This document shows positions 1 through 7,498 of a stretch of DNA of 64,000 nucleotides, piece by piece; the stretch's first letter is position 1, and each line of letters opens with the position of its first letter. The DNA comes from Prevotella sp. (lineage in GTDB: Bacteria > Bacteroidota > Bacteroidia > Bacteroidales > Bacteroidaceae). Below the pieces are notes generated by a model that was not told where the DNA came from, did not search any database, and saw nothing but the letters and a program-made list of their open reading frames with translations. The position numbers and the translations under genes are program-made. Where the stretch lies: positions 1-64,000 of the forward strand of contig JAEEQB010000011.1 of NCBI GenBank assembly GCA_016285075.1, in the 5' to 3' direction.

Positions 1-2
1 AG

Positions 3-110
3 AAAGAGACCATTAAGTTCATCGTGCAGCTGATTGCATCGATTGCATCGGCCATCCTGACTGCCCTCGGCACCACCTCGTGCATGGGTCACGGACCAAT
101 CGTGTTGTAG
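3..110 (+). CDS. Smalltalk protein, 3' part (start outside the window)
   Basis: The open frame from the window edge gives 35 residues beginning KETIKFIVQLIAS and ending TSCMGHGPIVL. This is the pattern of the Bacteroidetes smalltalk proteins: a Lys-rich start, one hydrophobic helix and a TSCM motif, about 33-36 residues in all, so only the first one or two residues are missing. The family has no established function; its members usually lie between an HU-like DNA-binding protein gene and an N-acetylmuramoyl-alanine amidase gene. No amidase gene follows here, which is unusual; the downstream gap holds only a hairpin and repeats. Confidence 0.72.
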   Translation, partial: KETIKFIVQLIASIASAILTALGTTSCMGHGPIVL

Positions 111-135
111 AGAGCAGGAAACACCCAAAAGAGGG

Positions 136-162
136 CTGGCAGACAAGTGCGCACACTGCCAG
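136..162 (+). terminator. Hairpin after the smalltalk gene
   Basis: CTGGCAG (136-142) pairs perfectly with CTGCCAG (156-162) around a 13-base loop that itself contains TGCGCA. No T run follows, so this is at best a weak terminator or a 3' end-protecting structure. Confidence 0.4.
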
Positions 163-306
163 TCCTCGTGTGGGTTAAGCGAAGCCCCCCTGTAATACCC
201 CCAATCGGGATTACGTACCCCTGCACAGCCCAGCAAAGAACGTCTGCTGAAGCGAGTGAACGCCCCGAAAGGGCAGAAGCCAATTTGTCAGTCTTCGCAC
301 AGAGCA

Positions 307-383
307 GTTGTTGCAGTGTTGCAGTTCGAAAGCAAAAGACCAAACAGCGTTGCAGTGTTGCAGTGTTGCAGTTCGAAAGCAAA
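307..383. repeat. GTTGCAGT octamer array, block A
   Basis: Two imperfect 47-base units each contain two or three copies of GTTGCAGT followed by TTCGAAAGCAAA. The same octamer with TTCAAAAGTAAA makes block C at 5090-5246. Both blocks lie next to a copy of the dispersed repeat, which suggests a composite element. Confidence 0.75.
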
Positions 384-390
384 TTTTTCT

Positions 391-450
391 CGACTTCCGC
401 AAGTAAGAAACGGCCTGAAAGACCAAAACTTACGGCTGCCCTCAGGGCGA
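391..450 (-). repeat. Dispersed intergenic repeat, copy A (inverted)
   Basis: Read on the minus strand it runs CGCCCTGAGGGCAGCCGTAAG, then TTTTGGTCTTTCAGGCCG, then TTTCTTACTTGCGGAAG. Copies B (2147-2213) and C (5290-5367) carry the same blocks in plus orientation. Near its ends CCGCAAGT faces ACTTACGG, so the copy can fold on itself. Confidence 0.7.
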
Positions 451-552
451 TGTCCTAGGTGCAAGGCCCTGAACTTGTAGCAAGATTGCGAGTTTTTTCG
501 TGCGGCACAGCAGATTTTTCTGTTTTCAGTCTTTTTTCTTTTCTTTTTTAAT

Positions 553-560
553 TATCTTTG
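553..560 (+). promoter_or_regulatory. -7 box of the AraC-type gene, almost leaderless
   Basis: TATCTTTG fits the Bacteroidetes -7 consensus TAnnTTTG. The start codon follows only 8 bases later, so the transcript should begin at or just before the ATG. No matching -33 TTTG is visible. Confidence 0.6.
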
Positions 561-568
561 CCATCAAT

Positions 569-1462
569 ATGAAGAAAATACTGAAAATCAACACCCCTAA
601 CGATTATGCGCGGTTTGTCGATGCACCTGAGCTGCACCCATTAATCAGCATTATACACTACGACGAACTGGGTCCCTTCCGTCACAGTCTGAACAACTAC
701 GGCGTGTACGGGCTCTTTATCCAGCGCCAGTTTCCTAAGAATCTCTCATACGGCATGAAGACCATGCAGGTGTGCGATGCATCGATTATTGCTGTGGAGC
801 CCGGACAGATAGGCGGACTGGAGGACAACGGCGAACGTATCTCCCTAAGCGGATGGGTGCTGTTGTGGTCGCCAGAGCTGTTACACGGATCTGAGCTGGA
901 ACGACAGATAGATCACTACCAGTTTTTCTCTTATTTCTTCACCGACTCGCTAAGGATGGAGCCTGAAGAGTGGCTCTGCATCACGCAGTTGGTTTCACAG
1001 ATGCGGCAAGAACTGATGGGAAGCGAGGATTCACCCTCGCTCCGAAACATCCTGTTAGCCTATCTTCGGCTGATACTGGAATACTGCAACCGCATCTATC
1101 TGCGGCAGGTTTCAGAAGAATACCATAGCGGCAGCGACCTGCTGAAACGGTTCCACAACCTGCTACAGCAGTATTTCCGCGAAAACCGCCAACTGTCGGA
1201 CGGCCTGCCTACTGTCGCCTTCTGCGCCTCAGAACTGGCCTATTCGCCACGCTACTTCGGCGACATCGTACGCAAAGCCACAGGCAGCACGGCCATTGGC
1301 TATATCCATAACTATGTCATCAACCAAGCCAAGAGCCTGCTGATGAACGGTCACAACATCAGCGAGACCTCGCGCCTGCTTGGATTTGATTTCCCCCACC
1401 ATTTCACCCGACTATTCAAGCGGATGACTGGACTCACGCCCAGCGAGTTCCTAGGGAAATAG
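569..1462 (+). CDS. AraC-family transcriptional regulator
   Basis: A 297-residue protein with a cupin-like N-terminal half (about 1-170) and a C-terminal double helix-turn-helix (about 210-297). The second HTH reads ISETSRLLGFDFPHHFTRLFKR and is followed by MTGLTPSEFL, the AraC signature. The frame is open from 500, but those 23 extra residues are Phe-rich and lie over the promoter, so ATG 569 is preferred. It converges on a flavodoxin-like gene at 1510. In related genomes such regulators often control neighbouring redox enzymes; that is an inference here, and the effector is unknown. Confidence 0.88.
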   Translation: MKKILKINTPNDYARFVDAPELHPLISIIHYDELGPFRHSLNNYGVYGLFIQRQFPKNLSYGMKTMQVCDASIIAVEPGQIGGLEDNGERISLSGWVLLWSPELLHGSELERQIDHYQFFSYFFTDSLRMEPEEWLCITQLVSQMRQELMGSEDSPSLRNILLAYLRLILEYCNRIYLRQVSEEYHSGSDLLKRFHNLLQQYFRENRQLSDGLPTVAFCASELAYSPRYFGDIVRKATGSTAIGYIHNYVINQAKSLLMNGHNISETSRLLGFDFPHHFTRLFKRMTGLTPSEFLGK

Positions 1463-1519
1463 GATTACAACTTGCAGGATTACAACTTGCAGGATTACAA
1501 CTTGCAGGATTACAACTTG
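1463..1519. repeat. 15-bp tandem repeat, four copies
   Basis: Four head-to-tail copies of GGATTACAACTTGCA-type units sit between the AraC stop and the convergent flavodoxin-like gene. The last copy forms the final codons of that gene (Gly-Lys-Leu-stop on the minus strand), so the array looks like slippage duplication of its 3' end. Every copy carries TAA in the minus frame, so a single-copy change would not extend the protein. Confidence 0.85.
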
Positions 1520-2025
1520 CCGGCCAAGTCAATCAACTTCTGCTTGGTTTCCTCCGTTTTCTGCTCGTCGATCTTTGCTGTCACTACACCCATGTTCTCT
1601 GCACTCCAGTAGTTGCAGATATCGCGGAACTCGGCAGTAGCTCCGTCATAGACCCCAGGAGAGTACGAAGAGACGAGCAGGGCCATCTTCTTCACCTTCG
1701 CAGGACTGTTTACACAGTACATTCGCTGGATGGGAGCCTGAATCTGAGCATTGAGCGTGAAGTAATAGATAGGTGCAGCCAGTACCAAAGCCTCGGCCTC
1801 GGCCATCAGCGGATAGAGCTCCTGCATATCATCCTTCTGGATACATGCCCCGTTGCCCTTGTTATGACAATACTCGCAAGCCAGGCAGCCTGCAATCTTC
1901 TTCTTCGACACATTCACAAGTGTCACCTCATGACCTGCTGCCTCAGCAGCCTTTCTATACTCTTCAGCCATCCAGGCGGTGTTGCCGTTCGCACGTGGCG
2001 AAGCTTGCAAAATCAGTACTTTCAT
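1510..2025 (-). CDS. Flavodoxin-family / NADPH-dependent FMN reductase-like protein
   Basis: 171 residues with the FMN phosphate-binding start MKVLILQASPRANGNTA, the ACEYCHNKG segment (Cys-x2-Cys) and the APIYYFTLNAQIQ motif of iron-sulfur flavoprotein-like reductases. The family moves electrons through FMN in the cytosol; the partner here is unknown. A longer frame to 2091 exists, but MKVLILQ at 2025 is the family start and the promoter lies inside the longer version. The gene ends in the 15-bp tandem repeat and converges with the AraC gene. Only one Cys pair is evident, so a 4Fe-4S cluster is not assured. Confidence 0.85.
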   Translation of the reverse strand: MKVLILQASPRANGNTAWMAEEYRKAAEAAGHEVTLVNVSKKKIAGCLACEYCHNKGNGACIQKDDMQELYPLMAEAEALVLAAPIYYFTLNAQIQAPIQRMYCVNSPAKVKKMALLVSSYSPGVYDGATAEFRDICNYWSAENMGVVTAKIDEQKTEETKQKLIDLAGKL

Positions 2026-2067
2026 CGTCGTAGATTGTTTAGTTGTTTTGTCAAGATACATAAATCT

Positions 2068-2115
2068 GAGCACAAATATAATGAAAAACATTGAATTCCC
2101 ACCCTATTTGTGCTC
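2068..2115 (-). promoter_or_regulatory. Promoter and 11-bp inverted repeat of the flavodoxin-like gene
   Basis: TATATTTG on the minus strand (2073-2080) is a -7 box 48 bases before the start codon. It overlaps GAGCACAAATA (2068-2078), which is repeated perfectly in inverted orientation as TATTTGTGCTC at 2105-2115 with a 26-base spacer. Arms of this length over a promoter suggest a regulator site, possibly for the adjacent AraC protein, or a cruciform. Confidence 0.55.
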
Positions 2116-2146
2116 ATATTTATAATATATTCACCTTTTCGCAAGT

Positions 2147-2213
2147 GCGCCCCCGAGGGGCAGCAGCCGCAAGCTTTTGGTCTTTCAGGCTGTTTTCCTA
2201 CTTGCGGAAGTCG
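2147..2213 (+). repeat. Dispersed intergenic repeat, copy B
   Basis: It contains CCGAGGGGCAGCAGCCGCAAG, TTTTGGTCTTTCAGGC and CTACTTGCGGAAGTCG, the same blocks as copies A and C. It ends 2 bases from the stop codon of the TonB receptor gene (2216), so it forms the 3' untranslated region of that gene. Confidence 0.72.
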
Positions 2214-2215
2214 AG

Positions 2216-4402
2216 TCAGATATTAATAGGTACCACAACTTTGAACGTGATATTGCGCCCCATGTTGAAAACTCCACTGCGGCCAGTTATCACATTGTCG
2301 TCGGCATATTTCAGCCGGCTCAGGTGGTTCTGATAGGCTTTGTCCAACAGATTGTCGGCATCGACATACAACTCAGCCACTTTCCTGCCCTTCACCTGGA
2401 TGTCGGTACCAGCAGAAAGGCTGAGCAATGCATAACCCGGCGTTGGGGTCTCGGTGTTGTCGGCACGATAAATGTGGGTCTGCTTCAGATAGCAGTCAAG
2501 TCCTACAGCCACATACAGGTTGTTGAACAATGAGCGGTGGGCAGCATCTGTCGTATGGTGATGGTTGACTGTGGGGTGCGAATGGTGGTAGAGTTCCCAT
2601 TTCAGCTCCGATGCCCAGCAGGGGGCTGGCGTAAAGGGCAGATAGCGGGTGTCGGCATTGGCATGCATCAGCCGCGCATCGACAAAGGAGAAGGTATTTG
2701 AGAAATGGACTGAATGGACGGGATGGAAGTCAGCTCCCGCCTCAAAACCCAAAAGCCGCGCATCGCCCTGCGTATAAGCGTAAGTAAGGTAACCTTCTTC
2801 TATCACTTGGTTCAGACGATGAGTGAAAATATAGTTGTCGATGCGGTTGGCAAACAGTGCCACCTGTGCTGATATGTATCTCGAAGAAAAGTCGAGTCCC
2901 AGGTCGGCCTGCAGGCTATACTCTGCCTTCAGCCGGGAATTGCCCAGTTCGTAACGGATGGAGCCCTCGTGAACACCGTTCGACGACAGTTCACTCATGT
3001 TGGGTGTGCGGAAGCCGCGTGCCAGGTTCAGGCGCAGGTTGAAGTGCTCGCTGAGGTTGCAGACAGCACCCAGGCTGCCCGTCAACCCGTTGAAATGCCG
3101 GGAGACATCGGCAAAGCGCAGGTCGCCATCCTCTGTCAGCTCGTAGCCGTGCAGCCTGCGGTGGTCATAACGCACGCCTCCGTTCAGCGTCCAACGCTCA
3201 CCGATGGTCTTCGTGGCAGTAGCATAGACACCGAAGTCGAACAGGCGGTAGTCGGGTATCAGGTATTCCTCGCCTTCGTTACCCGACTTCTGGTACATGC
3301 CGCCGATGCCCGTAGACAGTTTCCAACCATCCCATTCGTTGGTCACGTAGCGCAGGTCGTAGGTCAGTGTATGCAGCTTGAAATACAGCTCATAGTCATC
3401 AGGAGACTCTTCAAACTCCTGGCGGCGGTTCTGCTGATAGCCGAGTATGGCTTTCAGGCTGCCTGACGAGAAGTTCAGCGAATTGTCCCACACCAGCTTG
3501 TAGTGTTTCACCTGCTGGAAGGGCAGCGACTTGCCGTATGTCTTAGGAGAAGCCGAGGAGCACAGCAGTTCACCCGTATCAGTGTCGCGTTCTCCCTCAA
3601 CGATGCCTGGTGTCAGATGATAGGCCGTTCCTGTCAGTCTCGAGTGACCCCACGGTCGGTTGACTCCAAGCATCAGCCTGCCGGCACGTTCGCGGAACTG
3701 CGAACCGGGCACGTAGTCATCGTACTTGTTCTTATAGGCGTGTGCCATCTTGTCGCTATAGCGGGCATCCCACACCAAGCCGTGTTGGTTGCCAGCCATC
3801 GACAGGTTGTAGCCGAAGAGGCCGTTGTTGGTCTGATACTCGGAACTCACTTGGGCACGCATCTCGCCTTCTGCAAGTGTCGGCTGTGCGTGGAGGATTA
3901 CCACACCCGCCATAGCATCGGATCCGTACATCAGCGAGGCAGGGCCCTTCAGGATTTCCACTGAGCCCACACCGCTTCCGTCAACCTCCACACCGTGTTC
4001 GTCGCCCCACTGCTGACCCTCCTGGCGCACCCCTTCGCTCATCACTACCACGCGGTTATAACCCAGTCCGCGGATGATGGGTTTCGAGATGCTGCCCCCC
4101 GTAGTGAGCTGACTGACACCAGGCTGGTGGCTGATGGCATCGATGATGTTAGTCGAGGCAGTGGCTCTGAGTGTCTGTGGCGTCACGATGCTCACCGGAG
4201 CTGTCGCATGTTTCAGTTTGGTATCACCAGTAACGCCTGTCACTGTCAGTTCATTCAGATTGAGATGGCGGAAAAAGACATCGGTGCTGTCCTCTGAATG
4301 GTGATGCTGGCGAAGGGTGTCCACCCTCGTATTCAGACTGTTCTGAGCTGCCACAGCCGTGCATAGACACAGCAATGGCAGAATGATATATCTTGATTTC
4401 AT
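2216..4402 (-). CDS. TonB-dependent receptor, His-rich, probably zinc or other metal (ZnuD-like)
   Basis: 728 residues with a signal peptide (MKSRYIILPLLCLCTAVAAQ), an N-terminal His stretch (RQHHHSEDS), a TonB-box region (LNELTVTGV), a plug with PIIRGLGYNRVVVMSEGVR and a 22-strand-type barrel. DEHGVEVDG in the plug and a loop HHSHPTVNHHHTTDAAH near residue 620 resemble the metal-binding His loops of ZnuD receptors. It has no carboxypeptidase-like N-terminal domain, so it is not SusC. It follows the Cys/His-rich membrane gene by 61 bases, in one operon. The metal role is inferred from the His content and neighbours; copper or heme cannot be excluded. Confidence 0.88.
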   Translation of the reverse strand: MKSRYIILPLLCLCTAVAAQNSLNTRVDTLRQHHHSEDSTDVFFRHLNLNELTVTGVTGDTKLKHATAPVSIVTPQTLRATASTNIIDAISHQPGVSQLTTGGSISKPIIRGLGYNRVVVMSEGVRQEGQQWGDEHGVEVDGSGVGSVEILKGPASLMYGSDAMAGVVILHAQPTLAEGEMRAQVSSEYQTNNGLFGYNLSMAGNQHGLVWDARYSDKMAHAYKNKYDDYVPGSQFRERAGRLMLGVNRPWGHSRLTGTAYHLTPGIVEGERDTDTGELLCSSASPKTYGKSLPFQQVKHYKLVWDNSLNFSSGSLKAILGYQQNRRQEFEESPDDYELYFKLHTLTYDLRYVTNEWDGWKLSTGIGGMYQKSGNEGEEYLIPDYRLFDFGVYATATKTIGERWTLNGGVRYDHRRLHGYELTEDGDLRFADVSRHFNGLTGSLGAVCNLSEHFNLRLNLARGFRTPNMSELSSNGVHEGSIRYELGNSRLKAEYSLQADLGLDFSSRYISAQVALFANRIDNYIFTHRLNQVIEEGYLTYAYTQGDARLLGFEAGADFHPVHSVHFSNTFSFVDARLMHANADTRYLPFTPAPCWASELKWELYHHSHPTVNHHHTTDAAHRSLFNNLYVAVGLDCYLKQTHIYRADNTETPTPGYALLSLSAGTDIQVKGRKVAELYVDADNLLDKAYQNHLSRLKYADDNVITGRSGVFNMGRNITFKVVVPINI

Positions 4403-4463
4403 TCTGTGATTTTAATTAAATGGATGTATATAGAAAAATATGTAAAAGCCTGTGGTTGGAAAA

Positions 4464-4811
4464 TCAGACCGACGGGGGACCCCGCGTAACAACAGTGCCA
4501 CAGCAGGCAGCGAGATAGCCGCACAAAGGCTGGGCACGGAATTTCCTACATACATGAACATATAGGGTGACAGCCATCACAGCAGCTGTCAGCGTGGATA
4601 GCGTCAGAAACTGGCAAAGCACACAATCGTGCGCCCAAGTAGCAGTCTGAGTGAGATGTCCCTGACAACTGTGATGCACGCAATCGGTGCATTCCGTCCC
4701 CGTTTGCTGGATACTTTCTTCATGAACATGAAACGACGAGCATAACAGCATTGGCACAAATACTGCCAATAGCAACCAAGATGCAAGATGTCGTTTCCTT
4801 GTCAAGTCCAC
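4464..4811 (-). CDS. Small Cys/His-rich membrane protein, partner of the TonB receptor
   Basis: 115 residues starting with GTG at 4811. A signal or membrane segment (SWLLLAVFVPMLLCSSF) is followed by FHVHEE, CTDCVHHSCQGH and HDCVLCQFL, then a second membrane segment (LSTLTAAVMAVTLYVHV). The HDCVLCQF motif is common in small proteins encoded beside metal TonB receptors in Bacteroidetes; I know no assigned function. The clustered Cys and His suggest metal binding in the periplasm or in sensing. It is the first gene of the operon. The start is uncertain because it is GTG; an internal Met lies inside the hydrophobic segment and is unlikely. Confidence 0.68.
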   Translation of the reverse strand: MDLTRKRHLASWLLLAVFVPMLLCSSFHVHEESIQQTGTECTDCVHHSCQGHLTQTATWAHDCVLCQFLTLSTLTAAVMAVTLYVHVCRKFRAQPLCGYLAACCGTVVTRGPPSV

Positions 4812-4882
4812 AGTTTTTTCTATATGACCAAAAGATATTCGTCCTGTTTACAATAGCTGGCATCGCCTCTAATAGGACGCTG

Positions 4883-4890
4883 CAAAGATA
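4883..4890 (-). promoter_or_regulatory. -7 box of the TonB receptor operon
   Basis: TATCTTTG on the minus strand, followed by GCAGCG, lies about 70 bases before the GTG start. That leaves a leader long enough for regulation. No clear -33 box or Zur/Fur-like palindrome is visible to me. Confidence 0.6.
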
Positions 4891-5089
4891 CGTGTTTTTT
4901 CTTTATTCTAGAAGAATTCCACCCAAGAATTAACGATTATTCAGCAAAGTCGTTCAGCGAGCACATGGTGAGACTCATGCTTACCACCGCATCCTCACAA
5001 CAATTGCCGCTGAGCAACGGGCAAGCGGCTCGCAAAGCCTGCACTGCCCGAAGCGTCATGCTTAAGAGTAAAAGCTAATTTCTCATAAC

Positions 5090-5246
5090 GTTGCAGCGTT
5101 GCAGTGTTGCAGTGTTGCAGTTCAAAAGTAAAAGAAGAGATAGCGTTGCAGTTGTTGCAGTGTTGCAGTGTTGCAGTTCAAAAGTAAAAGAAGAGATAGT
5201 GTTGCAGTTGTTGCAGTGTTGCAGTGTTGCAGTTCAAAAGTAAAAG
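5090..5246. repeat. GTTGCAGT octamer array, block C, three 56-bp units
   Basis: A nested repeat: each 56-bp unit holds three or four GTTGCAGT octamers and then TTCAAAAGTAAAAG and AGAGATAG. The TTCAAAAG landmarks recur exactly every 56 bases (5121, 5177, 5233). It is not a CRISPR array, because the spacers are identical. Confidence 0.85.
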
Positions 5247-5289
5247 GACAGACCCCCCCTGTGCTCACGGCTTGACAACCACGCTACTG

Positions 5290-5367
5290 ACGCCCTGAAG
5301 GGGCAGCAGCTGTAAGCCCTGGGCTTGGAGCTTTTGACCTTTCAGGCCGTTTCTTACTTGCGGAAGC
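5290..5367 (+). repeat. Dispersed intergenic repeat, copy C
   Basis: It contains CGCCCTGAAGGGGCAGCAGC, CTTTTGACCTTTCAGGCCG and TTTCTTACTTGCGGAAGC. Relative to copies A and B it has about 12 extra bases in the middle. It lies 20 bases beyond the ZIP gene stop, the same placement copy B has beside the TonB receptor stop. Confidence 0.72.
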
Positions 5368-5387
5368 TTTTTCATCGACCCTTTCGT

Positions 5388-6248
5388 TTATCCCATCACC
5401 ACGTCAAGAACCATCATGAGCACGAAACCGATGGCGAAGCCGATTGTACTGAGGTTAGTATGTTTCCCTCCTGATGCTTCAGGAATCAGCTCCTCGACGA
5501 CGACATAGAACATAGCTCCTGCAGCAAAGGCCAGCAGATAAGGCAAGGCGGGTGTCATCAATGAGGCCAGCAGCACTACGGCCAGTCCTCCTACAGGTTC
5601 TACGGCACCGCTCAGACTGCCGATGGCAAAGGAGCGCCAGCGGCTGTTTCCTGCGGCTCGCATAGGCATAGAGATAATAGCTCCCTCGGGCACGTTCTGG
5701 ATGGCAATACCAATGGATACTGCCAATGCGCTGGTCAGTGACATGCCTCCGACACCGCCTTCTGCACCAGCAAACACCACGCCCACCGCCATTCCCTCGG
5801 GCAGGTTGTGAATCGTGACAGCCAACGCCAGCATCGCCGTACGCGACAGTTTGGAACGAGGCCCCTCCGGAGTGTCTGTGCCGATATGTAAGTGAGGCGT
5901 CAGCTCATCGATCATCAAAAGGAAGCCGATGCCTAGAAGGAATCCCACAGCAGCAGGCAGCACCGACCACTTCCCGCTATTGGCCTCCATCTCCATAGCC
6001 GGTATGAGCAACGACCAGACGGAAGCTGCCACCATTACGCCCGATGCAAAGCCAAGCAGCGGTTTCTGCAGACGAGGCGGCATCTCTTCCCTGGTCTCTG
6101 TACGAGTCTCCTCATGCCCGGAAGAATCGACGCAAGCATCATTCTCCACTCGCTTAACCGGTGACCGCATCAGGAAAGAGAATGCCGCTCCAAGCATTGT
6201 TCCCAATAGAGGTATCAACAGGCCGATGACCAACGCCATAGTGTCCAA
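5388..6248 (-). CDS. ZIP-family metal transporter (GufA/ZupT-like)
   Basis: 286 residues, eight predicted membrane helices and a polar loop at about 30-55. The two metal-site helices are clear: VTIHNLPEGMAVG in helix IV and IQNVPEGAIIS in helix V, with His-Asn-x2-Pro-Glu-Gly and Gln-Asn-Val-Pro-Glu-Gly. ZIP proteins take up Zn2+ and related divalent metals across the inner membrane. Gln replaces His in the helix V motif, as in many GufA-type members. It starts 18 bases after the MBL-rubredoxin gene, so the two are likely co-transcribed from the promoter at 7429-7460. Confidence 0.9.
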   Translation of the reverse strand: MDTMALVIGLLIPLLGTMLGAAFSFLMRSPVKRVENDACVDSSGHEETRTETREEMPPRLQKPLLGFASGVMVAASVWSLLIPAMEMEANSGKWSVLPAAVGFLLGIGFLLMIDELTPHLHIGTDTPEGPRSKLSRTAMLALAVTIHNLPEGMAVGVVFAGAEGGVGGMSLTSALAVSIGIAIQNVPEGAIISMPMRAAGNSRWRSFAIGSLSGAVEPVGGLAVVLLASLMTPALPYLLAFAAGAMFYVVVEELIPEASGGKHTNLSTIGFAIGFVLMMVLDVVMG

Positions 6249-6266
6249 AGAGAGAATCGGTGAGCC

Positions 6267-7208
6267 CTACGCTTTATTGAATTTCTCCTTACCTTGCTTG
6301 CAACGGGGGCAACGCCAGTCGTCGGGCAAATCCTCAAAAGCTACTCCGTCGTGCTCAGCGGGGTCATACACATAGCCGCAGATGGAACAGACATACTTGC
6401 CCGATGCCTCCTGCCTGGTGAAGTCCACTTCTGCAAGAACCGTCGGAACGGGATTGTCCAGATCCATCACACGCTTAGCCTCCAGGTTCTCATAGCCCTG
6501 TGGAGTGTGGGTACCGCAATAGACCGTAGGGTGATTGCGAATGAACTCACGGATGCGGTTCTGGGTCTCACGGGCGGCAGGCAGGTCATCATATACCACA
6601 GACAGCTTATCCTCATACAGAGCCTCGTCAACGTAAGTGATATCACCATGAATCATATAGAACAAACCGTCCGTCTCGACAATGATGATGCTGTTGCCTT
6701 TGGTGTGGCCCTTGGCTTTGATCAGATAGATGCCTTCCGTTATCTTCTGGCTCTCAGGGAAGTTGTAATACGGTCCATCAGTGAAGCTGACAGGAACCAG
6801 ATTCGTAAGACCTTGCAACTCGGCAGCATCCGTCTCTTCCTGATTCACATAGACCTTTGCGTTGGGAAACGAGCGCAGCTCGCCGCTGTGGTCAGCATGA
6901 CGATGGGTAAGCAGTATCTTCGTCACCTGCTCAGGCTTGTAGCCAAGGGCTGCGAAAGCCTCCATATAGGTACAGATGTCTTCGCCGGTATAGGCCGGAG
7001 AGTTCTCGTCGGGTACTTCCATAGGTGTCCCTGCAGGAATGCCTGTGTCCACAAGAATCACTTCATCGCCAAGATCTATCAGATAGTTCTGCAGACTGCC
7101 GCGATAGCGGATATTCTGGTCGAACTGTTCCTTTCCCTCTTCACCTCCGAAGGCAAAAGGCTGGGTGTAGAACCCGTCTTTCCTGAATTTTACGGCTTTG
7201 ATTTCCAT
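6267..7208 (-). CDS. MBL-fold metallohydrolase fused to a C-terminal rubredoxin
   Basis: 313 residues. The metallo-beta-lactamase fold shows VDTG (53-56), the metal motif THRHADHSG (101-109), AKGHTKG and MIHGDITY. The last 43 residues are a rubredoxin with [12 protein letters not shown] and WRCPRC, giving the four Fe ligands Cys274, Cys277, Cys300 and Cys303. The MBL part is of lactonase/hydrolase type, not a flavodiiron protein, since no flavodoxin domain is present. The fusion implies an electron-transfer or iron-sensing role, but the substrate is unknown. The start lies 1 base after the stop of the small winged-helix gene. Confidence 0.88.
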   Translation of the reverse strand: MEIKAVKFRKDGFYTQPFAFGGEEGKEQFDQNIRYRGSLQNYLIDLGDEVILVDTGIPAGTPMEVPDENSPAYTGEDICTYMEAFAALGYKPEQVTKILLTHRHADHSGELRSFPNAKVYVNQEETDAAELQGLTNLVPVSFTDGPYYNFPESQKITEGIYLIKAKGHTKGNSIIIVETDGLFYMIHGDITYVDEALYEDKLSVVYDDLPAARETQNRIREFIRNHPTVYCGTHTPQGYENLEAKRVMDLDNPVPTVLAEVDFTRQEASGKYVCSICGYVYDPAEHDGVAFEDLPDDWRCPRCKQGKEKFNKA

Positions 7209-7209
7209 A

Positions 7210-7383
7210 TTACTTCGCGGGTTCCCATTTACAACGAACGGGTGAAACTATGGCACCCTCTTTTTTCAACTCAGCAAAGGCCTTGTCCACTTCCTTGCGG
7301 TCAGCACCCAGCGCTTTGGTCACTTCGCCAGCCGAGACGGGCTTTCCTGCCTCGTGCATGGCCTTTAATACTTGTTCTTTCAT
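7210..7383 (-). CDS. Small winged-helix-like protein, first gene of the MBL-ZIP operon
   Basis: 57 residues beginning [20 protein letters not shown] and ending [12 protein letters not shown]. The pattern of a helix, [29 protein letters not shown] as a helix-turn-helix and a short wing resembles a minimal MarR/ArsR-like DNA-binding fold. The frame is open to 7491, but ATG 7383 follows the promoter at 7429-7460 and begins the conserved part. A regulatory role for the two downstream genes is an inference. Confidence 0.72.
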   Translation of the reverse strand: MKEQVLKAMHEAGKPVSAGEVTKALGADRKEVDKAFAELKKEGAIVSPVRCKWEPAK

Positions 7384-7428
7384 AATAGTTTCGTAGTTTA
7401 ATAATGTGACGAATGATGTTCTTGGCTG

Positions 7429-7460
7429 CAAATTTACTATTTTTTTAGCAAAGAGCCAAA
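7429..7460 (-). promoter_or_regulatory. Promoter of the winged-helix/MBL/ZIP operon
   Basis: On the minus strand TTTG (7457-7460), then exactly 20 bases, then TAAATTTG (7429-7436): a full match to the Bacteroidetes consensus. The leader is about 40 bases. Confidence 0.82.
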
Positions 7461-7498
7461 GACCAGCGGGAAAAAATGGCTCTTGCCACATCGGCAGG

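Larger units (their letters stand above)
111..552. other. Gene-free gap with hairpin, octamer array and dispersed repeat
   Basis: Between the smalltalk stop and the AraC promoter I see no credible gene; short open frames here are made of repeats. The gap holds the hairpin at 136-162, a GTTGCAGT octamer array at 307-383 and copy A of the dispersed repeat at 391-450. The stretch near 265 (GAACGCCCCGAAAGGGCAG) resembles the GC-rich end of that repeat and may be a fragment of another copy. Confidence 0.6.
4934..5387. other. Gene-free gap filled with repeats
   Basis: No gene is supported. A hairpin GCCGCT/AGCGGC (5006-5011 with 5024-5029) comes first, then octamer block C (5090-5246), then copy C of the dispersed repeat (5290-5367), which runs up to the ZIP gene stop codon. 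Confidence 0.6.

Noticed and set aside
500..568. Longer start for the AraC gene
   Set aside because: The extra residues are Phe-rich and encoded by the promoter region; ATG 569 fits the family and the -7 box.
5090..5246. Regular repeats that could be taken for a CRISPR array
   Set aside because: The spacers are identical and the units nest an 8-base repeat; no cas genes are near.
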